The notes beneath the pieces were generated by a model. It had not been told where the DNA came from, searched no databases, and worked only from the letters and a program-made list of their open reading frames with translations. DNA of 64,000 nucleotides from Lysinibacillus sp. BPa_S21 (GTDB taxonomy: Bacteria; Bacillota; Bacilli; Bacillales_A; Planococcaceae): positions 248,001 to 312,000 of the forward strand of contig NZ_JALIRS010000001.1 of assembly GCF_023337795.1 (NCBI RefSeq), in the 5' to 3' direction. Numbering within the stretch: the stretch's first letter is position 1; the number at the start of each line of letters is the position of its first letter. The position numbers and the translations under genes are program-made. Below are positions 16,756 through 26,239 of this stretch, one piece after another.

Positions 16756-18114
16756 ATGAAGAACACGCTTTATCAAAGCTTTTGGCGAATGCACTTTTAT
16801 GCCGCATTATTTATTACGCCACTGCTTATTTCGCTAACATTAAGTGGTATCGGTTTTTTATTTTATACCAATGTTGAAAATCAGTTATATGATAAATACT
16901 TTTTTGGTGATAGTGGAAAAACCGAGGTACAATCTATTGATGATGCTGTAAAACTTGCAGAAGAATCATATGCGGGCTATAAAACAAACAAAATTATTGA
17001 GTTAGAAGAGCCATATAATACACGTTTATCAATGAAAAATGCAGATGGCAAAGAGAAATATGTGTTCTTAGATGATCATAACCAAATAATTGGTGGTCAG
17101 GATGCTGGTTACACATTTGCAAATATTATGAGAAACACTCATAGTTCCTTATTTATTGGTGGGACATTTGTTAATTATTTAGTTGAATTAGCGGCTTGCT
17201 GGGCTATTTTTTTAATGCTTTCAGGCATTTACATGACGTTTAGAGCAAAACTACTAAAGAAAACAAAGCAGACAAACAAACGTCAAAAGAGTAGGAAGTT
17301 TCATGCCCTTGTAGGGACAATGATTACGATTCCAATGCTTGTTATTATTTTCACAGGCTTACCATGGTCTGCGTTTATGGGGAAATATATTTACCAAGCT
17401 TCACAAGATCATCCTTCTTTCGGTACGCCATTATTGCAGCAACAGCCACCTACATCTGATGTAAGTGAGATTCCTTGGGCTACTCGTCAAGAAACTCCTC
17501 CAACGTCAGATTCAGGACATGCAGCTCATCACGGTATGGGAGCAGATATGGGCTATGTTGCCAACCCTAACCAACTAAGTGTGGAAAAGCTACAACATGA
17601 AATTGATGCAATGAATATTTCAAAACCTTACGCAATCATTTATCCTACTAGTGAAGACGGCGTCTATACAGTAGCAAAATCTAGTAACACAGGTGTCACA
17701 GGTCTTGATGTTAGCCCGGATGATGAAACGACCATGTATTTTGATCAATATAGCGGGAAATTTATTGACAAAGTTGGCTATGAGGACTACGGCATTCTTG
17801 CCAAATGGTTCACATGGGGTATTCCTTTGCATGAAGGTCATTTGTTTGGTTGGCCAAATAAATTAATCAATTTACTAGTATGTCTAGCATTTTTAGTAGT
17901 TATTGTTTGGGGATTCAGAACATGGCTACTGCGAAAGAAACAAGGTATACTATCGGCACCACCTAAAATCTCTCAAAAGGTATCCATTCCATTTATCATT
18001 TTCATGATTCTTTTAGGAATACTGATGCCGCTATTTGGCTTTTCTTTAATTGCTGTCTTACTTGTAGAGTTTGTCATCAATTTGGTGTCTAAAAATAAAA
18101 AAGAAGTCCATTAA
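16756..18114 (+). CDS. PepSY-associated transmembrane protein
   Basis: A 452-residue inner-membrane protein of the PepSY_TM/PiuB type. It has an N-terminal helix (FWRMHFYAALFITPLLISLTL), an extracytoplasmic PepSY-like region, helices near 135-160, 190-215, 370-390 and 415-450, and conserved histidines in NTHSSLFIGG and PLHEGHLFG. A His/Met-rich insert (HAAHHGMGADMG, about 253-266) may bind metal. The family is associated with iron or other metal uptake and reductive siderophore handling in many bacteria; that role is inference here. It is followed by a terminator and stands alone. Confidence 0.82.
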   Translation: MKNTLYQSFWRMHFYAALFITPLLISLTLSGIGFLFYTNVENQLYDKYFFGDSGKTEVQSIDDAVKLAEESYAGYKTNKIIELEEPYNTRLSMKNADGKEKYVFLDDHNQIIGGQDAGYTFANIMRNTHSSLFIGGTFVNYLVELAACWAIFLMLSGIYMTFRAKLLKKTKQTNKRQKSRKFHALVGTMITIPMLVIIFTGLPWSAFMGKYIYQASQDHPSFGTPLLQQQPPTSDVSEIPWATRQETPPTSDSGHAAHHGMGADMGYVANPNQLSVEKLQHEIDAMNISKPYAIIYPTSEDGVYTVAKSSNTGVTGLDVSPDDETTMYFDQYSGKFIDKVGYEDYGILAKWFTWGIPLHEGHLFGWPNKLINLLVCLAFLVVIVWGFRTWLLRKKQGILSAPPKISQKVSIPFIIFMILLGILMPLFGFSLIAVLLVEFVINLVSKNKKEVH

Positions 18115-18120
18115 AATAGT

Positions 18121-18168
18121 AAGCGATACTGCATCCTTTATAAATGAGGACTACAGTATCGCTTTTCT
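18121..18168. terminator. Bidirectional terminator
   Basis: AAGCGATACTG pairs with CAGTATCGCTT, with a T-tract to the right. It lies between the convergent PepSY and response-regulator genes. Confidence 0.8.
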
Positions 18169-18172
18169 TGTT

Positions 18173-18778
18173 CTAAAGCCAGCCTTTATCACTGGCGACT
18201 TGAGCAGCTTGTTGCCTAGACTCAACATGGAGTTTTTGAATAGAAGTTGATAAATAGTTTCGAATAGTACCTTTCGTTAAAAATAGTTTTTTACTAATCT
18301 CATTCGTTGTCAGTCCTACTTTTACAAGCTGTAGAACAGCAATTTCCCGTTCATTTAGCGGATTCTGTTCTTTCATAAACAATGTAGCGGCTAAATCTCT
18401 GCTGACGACCTTTTCACCATTCATCACTGTTCTAATTGTTTCAATTAAATAGTCGATTGGTTCATCTTTTAATAAATAACCATGTACCTCACAATCCATC
18501 GCTTTTTGTAAATAACCAGGTCTTGCGAAAGTAGTGACAATCATCACCTTGCACGGTAAATTTTCTTGTTTAATTTTTTCTGCTAGCTCAAGCCCAGAAA
18601 GATGGGGCATTTCGATGTCCAATACACAAACATCGGGTAGCTCCTGTTGAATACATTCCCACGCTGTTTGACCATCTGAAACTTCTGCGATCACTTTAAT
18701 ATCAGGCTCAAATGACAACAAGGAAGTTAAAGCGCCACGTAACATTTGTTGATCTTCCGCTAATAATACTCGTATCAT
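18173..18778 (-). CDS. NarL/LuxR-type response regulator (DesR/YvfU-like)
   Basis: A 201-residue two-domain regulator. The receiver domain (1-120) has the acidic pair at residues 8-9 and phospho-acceptor Asp54 (CVLDIEMPHLSG). The C-terminal LuxR/GerE helix-turn-helix (about 135-195) has LNEREIAVLQLVKVGLTTNE. Its start overlaps the end of the sensor kinase gene by four bases, so the two are translationally coupled. The target genes are unknown; the adjoining DUF418 gene is a candidate. Confidence 0.9.
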   Translation of the reverse strand: MIRVLLAEDQQMLRGALTSLLSFEPDIKVIAEVSDGQTAWECIQQELPDVCVLDIEMPHLSGLELAEKIKQENLPCKVMIVTTFARPGYLQKAMDCEVHGYLLKDEPIDYLIETIRTVMNGEKVVSRDLAATLFMKEQNPLNEREIAVLQLVKVGLTTNEISKKLFLTKGTIRNYLSTSIQKLHVESRQQAAQVASDKGWL

Positions 18779-19806
18779 GTAGTTGGCTCCTTTCTATAGT
18801 GTTGGATAGGTAGTGTAAAGGTCACAATCGTTCCGCCTGTCGGTAAAGTGTCAATTGAAGCATTTCCGAGAAGGGCATTCATTCTTTCTTTCATCGAGGA
18901 TAATCCGTTCCCATGCCCTTGATTATGTAAGCCGACACCATCGTCAACTATGTTTATTTTTAAAATGCCATTTATATAGTTGATATCTATTTTGCATTTT
19001 TTTGCTTGACTATGTTTCATAATATTCGTAGTTGCTTCCCGAAGACATAAAGCCAGCATTGTTTCTTCCACACTTGCTAGTAGGAGCTTTGGACAGTTAT
19101 TATTGATTTTTATGGAGATATCTGCTGTTTGTAAATGTTGTTTACAATGAATAAGTTCACTTTCCAACGAAATAAAATTCATATCGGATACTAATTCTCG
19201 TACTTGCTTTAGCGCTGTCCGTGTTGTTGCTAAAATATCATTTAGCTCATCTTTCACACGCATTGTATCTTTATCGACTAATTTTGTTGTTAGTTCGGTT
19301 TTTATTTTAATCATTGTTAATGTATGACCAAGCGTATCGTGGAGGTCTCTGGCAATACGTTGTCTTTCTTCTTGCTGAACAAGCTGGGTATTGACCACTG
19401 TTAATTCCGATTGTAGTTTTTTTGATTTTTCTACATAGTAAATTAACATTGGAAATAGTAGTTGAATAATCATAATAGGTAGTAATACTTGGGATTGTAA
19501 TTTGAAAGATGCTCCTGATTCAAACCAAATAACGATCAGAAACATTAGGGCAATGGCTATCATCCCTAAAGCAATATGCCACTTCTTTTTCGCTCGCCCA
19601 ATTAAATCGGCAAATGTGAATCCAAAAAGTAACATAGCAGAACCTTCATAAATCCCTAGTATGATAATAAGTGTAAAGCCAAGTAAAGAGGCTAACAGTA
19701 AACGCCAATCTCTAGACCATAAAGCAATATAGAAGGCTACTAAAAATAACATAAGGATAATAATTTTAGCCATTAAAGGTAACTGTGAATTTGAACTTAA
19801 TACCAT
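18775..19806 (-). CDS. DesK-like sensor histidine kinase
   Basis: A membrane kinase of the HisKA_3/HATPase_c class. Hydrophobic segments fill residues 1-125, the phospho-acceptor is His156 in RDLHDTLGHTL, and the ATP-binding domain ends with the G box DDGVGLHNQGHGNGL. This architecture pairs with NarL-type regulators. The annotated ATG (19806) may be internal: the frame stays open upstream to 19881 and encodes a further hydrophobic helix, beginning at an ATA codon (KIYPRDQAIHYLII follows). The true start may therefore be non-canonical or mutated. Confidence 0.87.
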   Translation of the reverse strand: MVLSSNSQLPLMAKIIILMLFLVAFYIALWSRDWRLLLASLLGFTLIIILGIYEGSAMLLFGFTFADLIGRAKKKWHIALGMIAIALMFLIVIWFESGASFKLQSQVLLPIMIIQLLFPMLIYYVEKSKKLQSELTVVNTQLVQQEERQRIARDLHDTLGHTLTMIKIKTELTTKLVDKDTMRVKDELNDILATTRTALKQVRELVSDMNFISLESELIHCKQHLQTADISIKINNNCPKLLLASVEETMLALCLREATTNIMKHSQAKKCKIDINYINGILKINIVDDGVGLHNQGHGNGLSSMKERMNALLGNASIDTLPTGGTIVTFTLPIQHYRKEPTT

Positions 19807-19903
19807 GGTAAATAAAAAAACGAGCGATACAACATCGATAATTAAATAGTGTATTGCCTGATCTCTTGGATAAATCTTTATAGTTCACACCATCCCTTTT
19901 CGA

Positions 19904-21037
19904 TTATTTCTGTGTGACACTTTGAATGGCCTGTTTCCGAATCCATTCCATTGGTCCAACATGAAAATGCTTGATACAAATATGTGCAATGAAAAGTTGT
20001 AGAAGGGAGAGAGTTAGCCAAATACCGATCACTTCAATACTATTCAATTTGCCACCTAAACCTAAGCCCCAGCCGTAGAAAATAATAGATGAAATAACAT
20101 TTTGTAGTACATAGCAACTTAAGGACATTTTCCCAATCTCGCCAAACCTCTTCCATAACCAATCAAGCTTTTTATATTCTATCATTTTACCTAAAATACC
20201 AATATAGCCAATTGATAGAATTGGCGCGAATAAATAACGAACGGGTAAATCAAATACTCCGCCTGGAATAAAGATGAGGAGGTTTAAAGGTACGCCAATA
20301 AAAATACCGAGTTTAAATAGCTTTTGACGAGCCTGACGTCCTTTGTCATCTTGCGAAAATACACCATTTCTCATTAGCTTAACACCAAGTAAAAATAAAA
20401 AGATATTCATTGGGATAATAAAAATAGCTTCCGTTCTATAATAAAGAAAATTTGTTACACGATATTGTATTTGCTCAAACCAGGTGCCATTTTCATAAAG
20501 ATTCACAACAGGATCGAAACTAGCAAAGGAAGCATTGGCACCCAGCAATGCGCTAACTAAAATTAGCAGAATCATTAGTGCATGGAAACTACCGAAAACG
20601 TATAAAGCGAGTTGAATGGCTTTATCACCAAACCTAACAATAAAGGCAACAATGATGGCCGTCACAGCATAGCTCATTAAAATATCATATTCCATAACTA
20701 GGGTGAAGTGGATTAATCCCTCCATAAACAAAAATACAATTGTCCAAAGATAGATTCCTGGCCATGCATGTCCTTTTCGCAAGGCTTGCTGATATTTTAA
20801 TTCTAGACCTACACCAAACATGATTGTTAATAACCCAAGGAGTTTACCGTTTACGAAAAATAAGACGACCATGCGTAAAAAGTCGTTTAATGACCACCAA
20901 CCAGAATAATTACTCGTAGTGATATACGATAAATCTCCAAGATAAGCGAAAATCCAAATATTCGTGCCAAGTGTCCCTAATACAGCAAAACCCCGTAACA
21001 TATCAATTAGAGGTAATCTTTGTTGAACTTTCATCAT
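19904..21037 (-). CDS. DUF418 (YeiB-like) membrane protein
   Basis: A 377-residue polytopic membrane protein with about eight to ten helices. It begins RLPLIDMLRGFAVLGTLGTN, typical of the YeiB/DUF418 family related to membrane acyltransferases, and ends with the DUF418 motif FGEIGKMSLSCYVLQNVISS. The start at 21037 is chosen because the longer frame (to 21151) adds a charged, non-conserved stretch and lacks a ribosome binding site. The gene lies upstream of and in the same direction as the sensor kinase. Substrate unknown. Confidence 0.85.
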   Translation of the reverse strand: MMKVQQRLPLIDMLRGFAVLGTLGTNIWIFAYLGDLSYITTSNYSGWWSLNDFLRMVVLFFVNGKLLGLLTIMFGVGLELKYQQALRKGHAWPGIYLWTIVFLFMEGLIHFTLVMEYDILMSYAVTAIIVAFIVRFGDKAIQLALYVFGSFHALMILLILVSALLGANASFASFDPVVNLYENGTWFEQIQYRVTNFLYYRTEAIFIIPMNIFLFLLGVKLMRNGVFSQDDKGRQARQKLFKLGIFIGVPLNLLIFIPGGVFDLPVRYLFAPILSIGYIGILGKMIEYKKLDWLWKRFGEIGKMSLSCYVLQNVISSIIFYGWGLGLGGKLNSIEVIGIWLTLSLLQLFIAHICIKHFHVGPMEWIRKQAIQSVTQK

Positions 21038-21151
21038 GAAATCACTCTTTCTTTGTTTTTTTACAATAAGGCTGTTACTATGCTTCGTTAGCTTAAGCGT
21101 TCTATTTTCCTCGTGGCCAAATGAAATAAGAAATAGATATGGTAAAATCAA

Positions 21152-21417
21152 CTCCTAGTACTAAAGACCATACTTTTAGTGTTTCAAAAAATATAGAGCT
21201 TCGATCCATCCCCCACATTCTTACTTACAATAAAAATTTAAAAGTATAAAAACACACGCTTATTTTATGTTTCAAAAAAAACAGCCTACAATAATGATAA
21301 GAAAGCGAATGAAAAAAACATATTCACACCAGTCAAAGTTTCTTTATGACAGGTGTCATTTTTATGGTGTTCAAGAATTAGTAATGCTTTTTCATTATGA
21401 AAATTTTAACTTAAATA
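21152..21417. other. Intergenic region before the MBL-TetR operon
   Basis: No gene is visible in this region of nearly 300 bases. One hairpin is present: ACACC (21326-21330) with GGTGT (21352-21356) plus internal pairing, followed by CATTTTTA. It might terminate stray transcription. Confidence 0.35.
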
Positions 21418-21446
21418 TTGCGAAAACTAATCGTATTAGTTAAAAT
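21418..21446 (+). promoter_or_regulatory. Promoter with operator in the spacer
   Basis: TTGCGA (21418-21423), a 17-base spacer and TAAAAT (21441-21446). The spacer contains AACTAAT-CGT-ATTAGTT (21425-21441), a perfect 7-bp inverted repeat fitting a TetR operator, with another ATTAGTTTG half-site just downstream. Confidence 0.65.
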
Positions 21447-21481
21447 ATAAATACAATTAGTTTGCAAAGGGGATTTTTAAC

Positions 21482-22192
21482 ATGAAAATCGAAAACATTG
21501 GTACAGTATTTCAATTGTCATTTATGCCAAGAATATTTCCTGTTAATTGTTATGTTGTAGAAGAAGAAAACGAGCTGACCCTGATCGACGCAGCACTACC
21601 ATATAGTGCAAAAAGTATAATAAAAGCTGCTGAAAATATTGGAAAACCGATAACAAGAATCATCATTACTCACGCACATAGTGATCATATAGGAGCGCTT
21701 GATACGTTAAAAGAATTGTTGCCAGACTGTCAGGTTTACATTTCTTCCAGAGATGCGTTGCTATTAGAAGGCAATAGCGCATTACTTCCAAATGAAAAAA
21801 ACACACCTATTCGGGGAGGCATTCCGAAAAATATTAAAACGAAACCGGATGTATTACTTGAGGAAGGTGATCGTGTAGGTTCATTAGAAGTAATTGCAAC
21901 ACCAGGCCATACACCTGGTTCCATCACTCTTTTCGATACGCGCAATAGAAGTTTAATTGCTGGTGATGCCCTGGTAACTAGGGGAAAGCTAGCAGTATCG
22001 GGCATGATGAATCCGTTGTTTCCGTTTCCTGCTCTTGCTACATGGGATAAAGAGACAGCTCTTAAAAGTGCAAAAAAATTAAGCGAAGTGAATCCAAGTT
22101 TACTTGCTGTGGGGCATGGGAAGATGGTAAAACAACCGCAGGAACTTTTGAACATGGCTATAGCAGAAGCAGAAAAAGCTTTTATACAATAA
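21482..22192 (+). CDS. Metallo-beta-lactamase-fold hydrolase
   Basis: A 236-residue MBL-fold protein with the metal motif THAHSDHIG (His64, His66, Asp68, His69), a second histidine in TPGHTPGS, the bridging aspartate in AGDALV and a C-terminal histidine in VGHGK. It is of the glyoxalase-II/quorum-quenching-lactonase-like branch, though closer assignment is not possible. It is co-transcribed with the TetR gene 18 bases downstream, so expression probably responds to that regulator's ligand. Confidence 0.87.
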   Translation: MKIENIGTVFQLSFMPRIFPVNCYVVEEENELTLIDAALPYSAKSIIKAAENIGKPITRIIITHAHSDHIGALDTLKELLPDCQVYISSRDALLLEGNSALLPNEKNTPIRGGIPKNIKTKPDVLLEEGDRVGSLEVIATPGHTPGSITLFDTRNRSLIAGDALVTRGKLAVSGMMNPLFPFPALATWDKETALKSAKKLSEVNPSLLAVGHGKMVKQPQELLNMAIAEAEKAFIQ

Positions 22193-22210
22193 AAATAGGA
22201 AGTGAAAAAA

Positions 22211-22819
22211 ATGTCCCGTCGAATGAAGTTAGATTTATCTATTATTTTACAAAAGGCAACAGAGATAGCAGATGAACAAGGATTGGATCAGCTTTCAATT
22301 GGATTATTAGCTGAAAAATTGGAAGTACGGCCACCGTCCTTGTATAACCATCTTGATGGCTTACATGAGTTGAAGCAGAAATTAGCTATTCAAGGTGTAA
22401 AAAAACTACATGAATATATGTTGCAGGCTGCAGTAGGACGTTCGAGTGATGACGCTATTCGTGCAATTAGTAAAGCATATCTTCAACTTGTTAGAGAGCA
22501 TCCGGGGTTGTATGATGCCAGCACTCGCTTTCCAGATGCAAATGACAAAGAGCTGCAGCAAGCCCAAGAATCTGTCGTGCAACTTGTACTTCAAGTGTTA
22601 GATGCTTATCATTTACAGGAAGAAATCGCGATTCATATGGTCAGAGGATTACGAAGTATTCTACATGGATTCTCTTCAATTGAGCAGATCGGCGGATTCG
22701 GGATGCCACTTGATATTAATAAAAGCTTTTCAATCTTAATTAATACCTTTATTGAAGGCATTCATGCAGTTATGGATAATGAAGATAAATACATGCAAAT
22801 GAATGAGGCAGGGGAATAA
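22211..22819 (+). CDS. TetR-family regulator with WHG-type C-terminal domain
   Basis: A 202-residue regulator. The N-terminal helix-turn-helix includes LSIGLLAEKLEVRPPSLYNHLDGLHELK; the 'SLYNH(L/V)' form is typical of the TetR_C_33 (WHG) group, and the C-terminal half has RGLRSILHGFSSIEQIGGFG. The ATG at 22211 fits AGGAAGTG better than the in-frame GTG at 22202. It is the second gene of the MBL operon and probably represses the promoter at 21418-21446. Confidence 0.87.
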   Translation: MSRRMKLDLSIILQKATEIADEQGLDQLSIGLLAEKLEVRPPSLYNHLDGLHELKQKLAIQGVKKLHEYMLQAAVGRSSDDAIRAISKAYLQLVREHPGLYDASTRFPDANDKELQQAQESVVQLVLQVLDAYHLQEEIAIHMVRGLRSILHGFSSIEQIGGFGMPLDINKSFSILINTFIEGIHAVMDNEDKYMQMNEAGE

Positions 22820-22824
22820 GAAAA

Positions 22825-22860
22825 AGCGGGAAATGTCACAGAGGACTAATTTCCCGCTAT
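22825..22860 (+). terminator. Terminator of the MBL-TetR operon
   Basis: GCGGGAAAT pairs with ATTTCCCGC. The tail is only moderately T-rich. Confidence 0.65.
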
Positions 22861-22925
22861 ATGTCATTGAACAGTACCACAAGGAAATTTGACGTTGAAT
22901 GAGCCCTCGTTTGAACAACCTCAAA

Positions 22926-23639
22926 CTATTTCGTACATGAATAAATTCTATAGTCTAAAATCCCTTCATACTGTAAGTTCATAGCAAAATGTTTATCCAT
23001 TATCTCATAAAGTTCAGGTGCAATATCCTTAGAGTAATGGAGTTCAGGAATTGAGAAGATTGATTTATTCTTTTGTATACGAATATTATTAAAACCAGCC
23101 TGCTTAAACAAAGCTACCCAATCCTTTTTCATGGAACAAGAATCAAATCCATAAAACTGTAAGATTTCCTTTTCAATGTTTTCATCAAGTGGTTGATGAA
23201 TCGTAAATTCGATGGCAATTAATCGACCGCCATTTTTTAATAAACGAAAGATTTCTTTAAGGGCATTAGGTTTATTGACAAATGAAAGCACAGATTCAGA
23301 AATAATAAAATCAAAGGTATCATCACGTAAAGGTACTTGTTCTATAGAGCATTGCATTATTTTTACGGGTAAGCGATTTTTTTTCATTCTCCTTTTAGCC
23401 TTTGCGACCATTTCAGGATTAATATCAATTCCAGTTACTTTTGCTTCATATTCCACCCCCAAATAGGCAGCGGTTTGGCCTGTACCACAACCTACATCCA
23501 AAATACGGGTATTTTTGCCAATGCTTTCTGCCTTGAATATTTCCTTTGTTAGATTAATGCCACCAGGATGCGCACCCCCAACACCAAACTTGGACAGAAA
23601 TTCTAGATATTTTGAATTTTGAATCGGAATCCCTTCTTT
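22926..23639 (-). pseudogene. SAM-dependent methyltransferase lacking a recognisable start
   Basis: A class I methyltransferase: motif I ILDVGCGTGQT, acidic GIDINPEM, then FDFIISESVLSFVNKP and GGRLIAIEF. The frame is open well upstream of the first possible start codon (TTG 23501, which lies inside motif I). It encodes plausible family sequence (KEGIPIQNSKYLEFLSKFGV and GGAHPGGINL) back to at least 23639, but no ATG, GTG or TTG is present there before a stop. Either the start has been lost or a frameshift separates it from its N terminus. The overlapping frame with MIATSLTGTILF is not related. UbiE-like by pattern; substrate unknown. Confidence 0.65.
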
Positions 23640-23865
23640 ATTTGTATTTTTGTATAATATGAAATTAAAAATAGTATGGTTCCTGTAAGAGACGTAGCTA
23701 TCATGAAGAACCTTTTCCGAAAGTAGGAGGAGAATAATAATTTAGTAGGCACCGATATTTTACAATGCCTATGTATATTATTTTTGAGCAACTTATCCGA
23801 TAGTCTAAACAATAAAAAAATACAGACGTATACTAGTGAAAAGATATTTGATAGGGGGTGAATTG

Positions 23866-24105
23866 ATGCCATTTTATCCGCCTAATTCTAGAATGAGACC
23901 ATTCCCACCAGGCTATAGACAAGGTTTTGGTCCTCCTATGCAAGGAAGAAGACAACCTTTTTTTCATCCTTATCAACAACCCCAAACGTCTAGATTTGGA
24001 AGATTGCCACAACATATAAACACTATTATGGGCCATGCCGGAACAATAACAAATGGAGTTGGTATGTTAAGACAAATGGGAGCATTTTTAAATTTCTTTA
24101 GATAG
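23866..24105 (+). CDS. yppG: YppG-like spore coat protein
   Basis: A 79-residue basic protein rich in Pro, Gly, Arg, Phe and Gln in its first half (PFYPPNSRMRPFPPGYRQGF) with a conserved C-terminal helix, HAGTITNGVGMLRQMGAFLNFFR, which is the mark of YppG-family coat proteins. The start at 23866 is chosen because AGGGGGTGA precedes it; the longer frame from 23836 has no ribosome binding site. It is monocistronic. Localisation in the spore coat is from the family, not from this sequence. Confidence 0.75.
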   Translation: MPFYPPNSRMRPFPPGYRQGFGPPMQGRRQPFFHPYQQPQTSRFGRLPQHINTIMGHAGTITNGVGMLRQMGAFLNFFR

Positions 24106-24517
24106 ATTACATGGATCAAAGATGGTGTAATAATAAAGCCTTTCTTTCGGGAAAGGAATATCTTGATAGGTATGAAGAAAAATGTTTTTGGGGATTGATT
24201 TTCGTATGTAAGAAAAATTAACATTATCAGAGGTACTGTTAACTTTATAGTTATAAGGGGAATACGTATAACTCCAAATATTTTAAGGCCAAGAAGCAGA
24301 AAATAATACGGAAAAATGTTCAATCAACAAAAAGCTCCCTCTAATTAAACACTTGGGGAGAAAAACACTTTTAGCAAAGTGAATAATAACCTGATTGACA
24401 CTTATATTAACAGTAAATTAGCAACATAAACGGCAGAAAAAAACGCTCATATTACTGAGCGTTTTTTTATAATAATTTATTCATTTAATTGAACCCCAGT
24501 TCGACTGACGAAGGTTA
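24106..24517. other. Intergenic region with bidirectional terminator
   Basis: The first 330 bases hold no supportable gene; only short frames without ribosome binding sites are present. At 24443-24469 ACGCTCA and TGAGCGT form a stem flanked by A- and T-runs, a bidirectional terminator for yppG and the opposite gene. Confidence 0.6.
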
Positions 24518-24823
24518 TTAAGATTCACCGTAGTATTCTGCAAAATGTAAAAATCCAAATTTCCTCACAAGAAAGTTTCTTAATTTGGTCTGAGTAGCCT
24601 TTTCTATTGGAGGATTTGTTAGGGTGTATGCTTTGGCATTTAATTCAGCAAATTTATCTTTATCTACTTTATTATGTTCTTTATCTTCAATAATTCCTGA
24701 AGAAATTGCGGCTATTGGATAACCTAAAAAAAACACATGAGTTCTTAATGCCATACTTGGTGTTGAATGCAACAATATAATGACAACCAACAAAGAAACA
24801 CTAATTATAACTTTTTTCTTCAA
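24518..24823 (-). CDS. Small exported or membrane-anchored hypothetical protein
   Basis: A 101-residue protein with a Lys-rich start and a hydrophobic segment (IISVSLLVVIILLHSTPSMA, about 5-24), which is a signal peptide or membrane anchor. A second mildly hydrophobic segment (VFFLGYPIAAISSGII) follows, then a charged region. No motif was recognised. It is isolated between a terminator and the reductase gene. Confidence 0.55.
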   Translation of the reverse strand: MKKKVIISVSLLVVIILLHSTPSMALRTHVFFLGYPIAAISSGIIEDKEHNKVDKDKFAELNAKAYTLTNPPIEKATQTKLRNFLVRKFGFLHFAEYYGES

Positions 24824-25051
24824 ATCACCACTCCCCCAATAGGTGCTAATATTATGTGGGATATTTTAACATAAATTTCGTTGCATCAAAAATTTATTCA
24901 TGTACCTTAAAATAGTTAACTTTATTTTATTGAACATTTATCCACATTATAAGTTTAGCGAAAATAGGGACTGAAAAATAGTCAAAGAAAAGAATACGTA
25001 AAGTTGGCTTAACAACGAATGACCACTATTCAAAATACCAAGTCTTTGAAC

Positions 25052-26101
25052 TTATTTTACTTGTTTAAAATGCTTTTCAATAATAGAGCGGTTTTTCGCT
25101 TTAAATACGTCATTATGTGATGATACGACCCCATGGCGAAAGGCGGTAGGCTCTAAATACGTTTTAATAGAGTTGACCGCATTGGCTGCATCCTGGAAGG
25201 TACCAAGAAGGAGATTGATTTTTCCTTCAAACGTTAAAATGTCACCCGCTGCAAAAATACCAGGCTGTGCTGTTTCTCCAGTTGCTTTCCCTTCGAAATA
25301 GTAATCATTTTTTTTAGGAATGGTGATGTTCGGATCTAATTCTAATGAGGCTTCTCGATTATAGCCATGACTTACAATTACTTCATCAATTTGACGCGTA
25401 TAGCGTTGTTTTGTTTTTGAGTTTTCACATGTCACTAATTGGATGGCTGTTTTGTCAGCATTAGCAGTCAATTTTGTAATAGTTGTATTGCATTCAATTT
25501 TTACGCCAGCATCTAAAGCCCCCTGAATGGTTGCTTCATGGGCAGATAACTTATCTTTACGATAAACAACAGTTACGTTTTTAGCGATAGGACTTAATTC
25601 AACGGCCCAGTCAATTGCTGCATTTCCACCTCCGGAAATCATAATTTCCTTGTCCACAAAATGTCGATAAGACTGCACTGTATAGTGTAAATTAGTCATT
25701 TCATATTTTTCCGCACCTTCTAGTGAAAGCTTTTGAGGGTTTATAATACCACCACCAACTGCTAAAAGAACGGTTTTTGAGTAATGTTTATCTCCTTGCG
25801 CAGTATGAAGAATAAATAGGTCATCTTGGCGCTCGATAAAATCTATTTTTGTACCTGTTAAAACGGTTGGATCAAACGTTTTTGCTTGTGCAATTAACTG
25901 TTTCACAAATTGTTCGCCTAACACAGGGGGGTGACCACCGATATCCCAAATTAGTTTTTCGGGATAAAGCAAAATTTTACCACCAAGCTGTTGTTGACTC
26001 TCTATTAATTTTGTTTTCAGTCCTCGAAGACCGCTATAAAAGGAACTATATAGACCTGCAGGGCCACCGCCAATAATTGTTACATCGTATATTTGTTGCA
26101 T
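25052..26101 (-). CDS. Ferredoxin-NADP+ reductase-like flavoprotein (YumC/YcgT type)
   Basis: A 349-residue thioredoxin-reductase-fold enzyme. FAD-binding GGGPAGLYSS is at the N terminus, the NADPH-binding GGGNAAIDWA in the middle and the FAD motif GIFAAGDI near the end. It lacks the CxxC pair of true thioredoxin reductase, which fits type-2 ferredoxin/flavodoxin-NADP+ reductases. The ATG at 26101 has better spacing from AAGGATG than the GTG at 26113. It is divergent from a siderophore transporter across a Fur box, so it probably supplies electrons for iron release under iron limitation. Confidence 0.87.
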   Translation of the reverse strand: MQQIYDVTIIGGGPAGLYSSFYSGLRGLKTKLIESQQQLGGKILLYPEKLIWDIGGHPPVLGEQFVKQLIAQAKTFDPTVLTGTKIDFIERQDDLFILHTAQGDKHYSKTVLLAVGGGIINPQKLSLEGAEKYEMTNLHYTVQSYRHFVDKEIMISGGGNAAIDWAVELSPIAKNVTVVYRKDKLSAHEATIQGALDAGVKIECNTTITKLTANADKTAIQLVTCENSKTKQRYTRQIDEVIVSHGYNREASLELDPNITIPKKNDYYFEGKATGETAQPGIFAAGDILTFEGKINLLLGTFQDAANAVNSIKTYLEPTAFRHGVVSSHNDVFKAKNRSIIEKHFKQVK

Positions 26102-26165
26102 GTATATCGCCACATCCTTAAAAAGTGTTTGACAAAACTGTAGTAGAAAACTAGACTAACTTTAG

Positions 26166-26185
26166 TGATAATGATTATCATTATC
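26166..26185. promoter_or_regulatory. Fur box between reductase and siderophore-uptake operon
   Basis: TGATAATGATTATCA (26166-26180) is a perfect 7-1-7 Fur site, and the full stretch to 26185 differs from the classical 19-mer at one base. It sits between two divergent iron genes and can repress both when iron is plentiful. Confidence 0.88.
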
Positions 26186-26239
26186 GGTTAGTTGTTATCA
26201 TAGCATGGAAAAAACAAAAAGGAAAGAGAGGTTAACGGT

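Noticed and set aside
23603..23872. Membrane-like ORF upstream of the defective methyltransferase
   Set aside because: The hydrophobic stretch (MIATSLTGTILFLISYY) is in a different frame, lacks a ribosome binding site and does not join to the methyltransferase sequence.
23973..24323. Hydrophobic minus-strand ORF opposite yppG
   Set aside because: It overlaps a well-supported gene on the other strand and has no good ribosome binding site.
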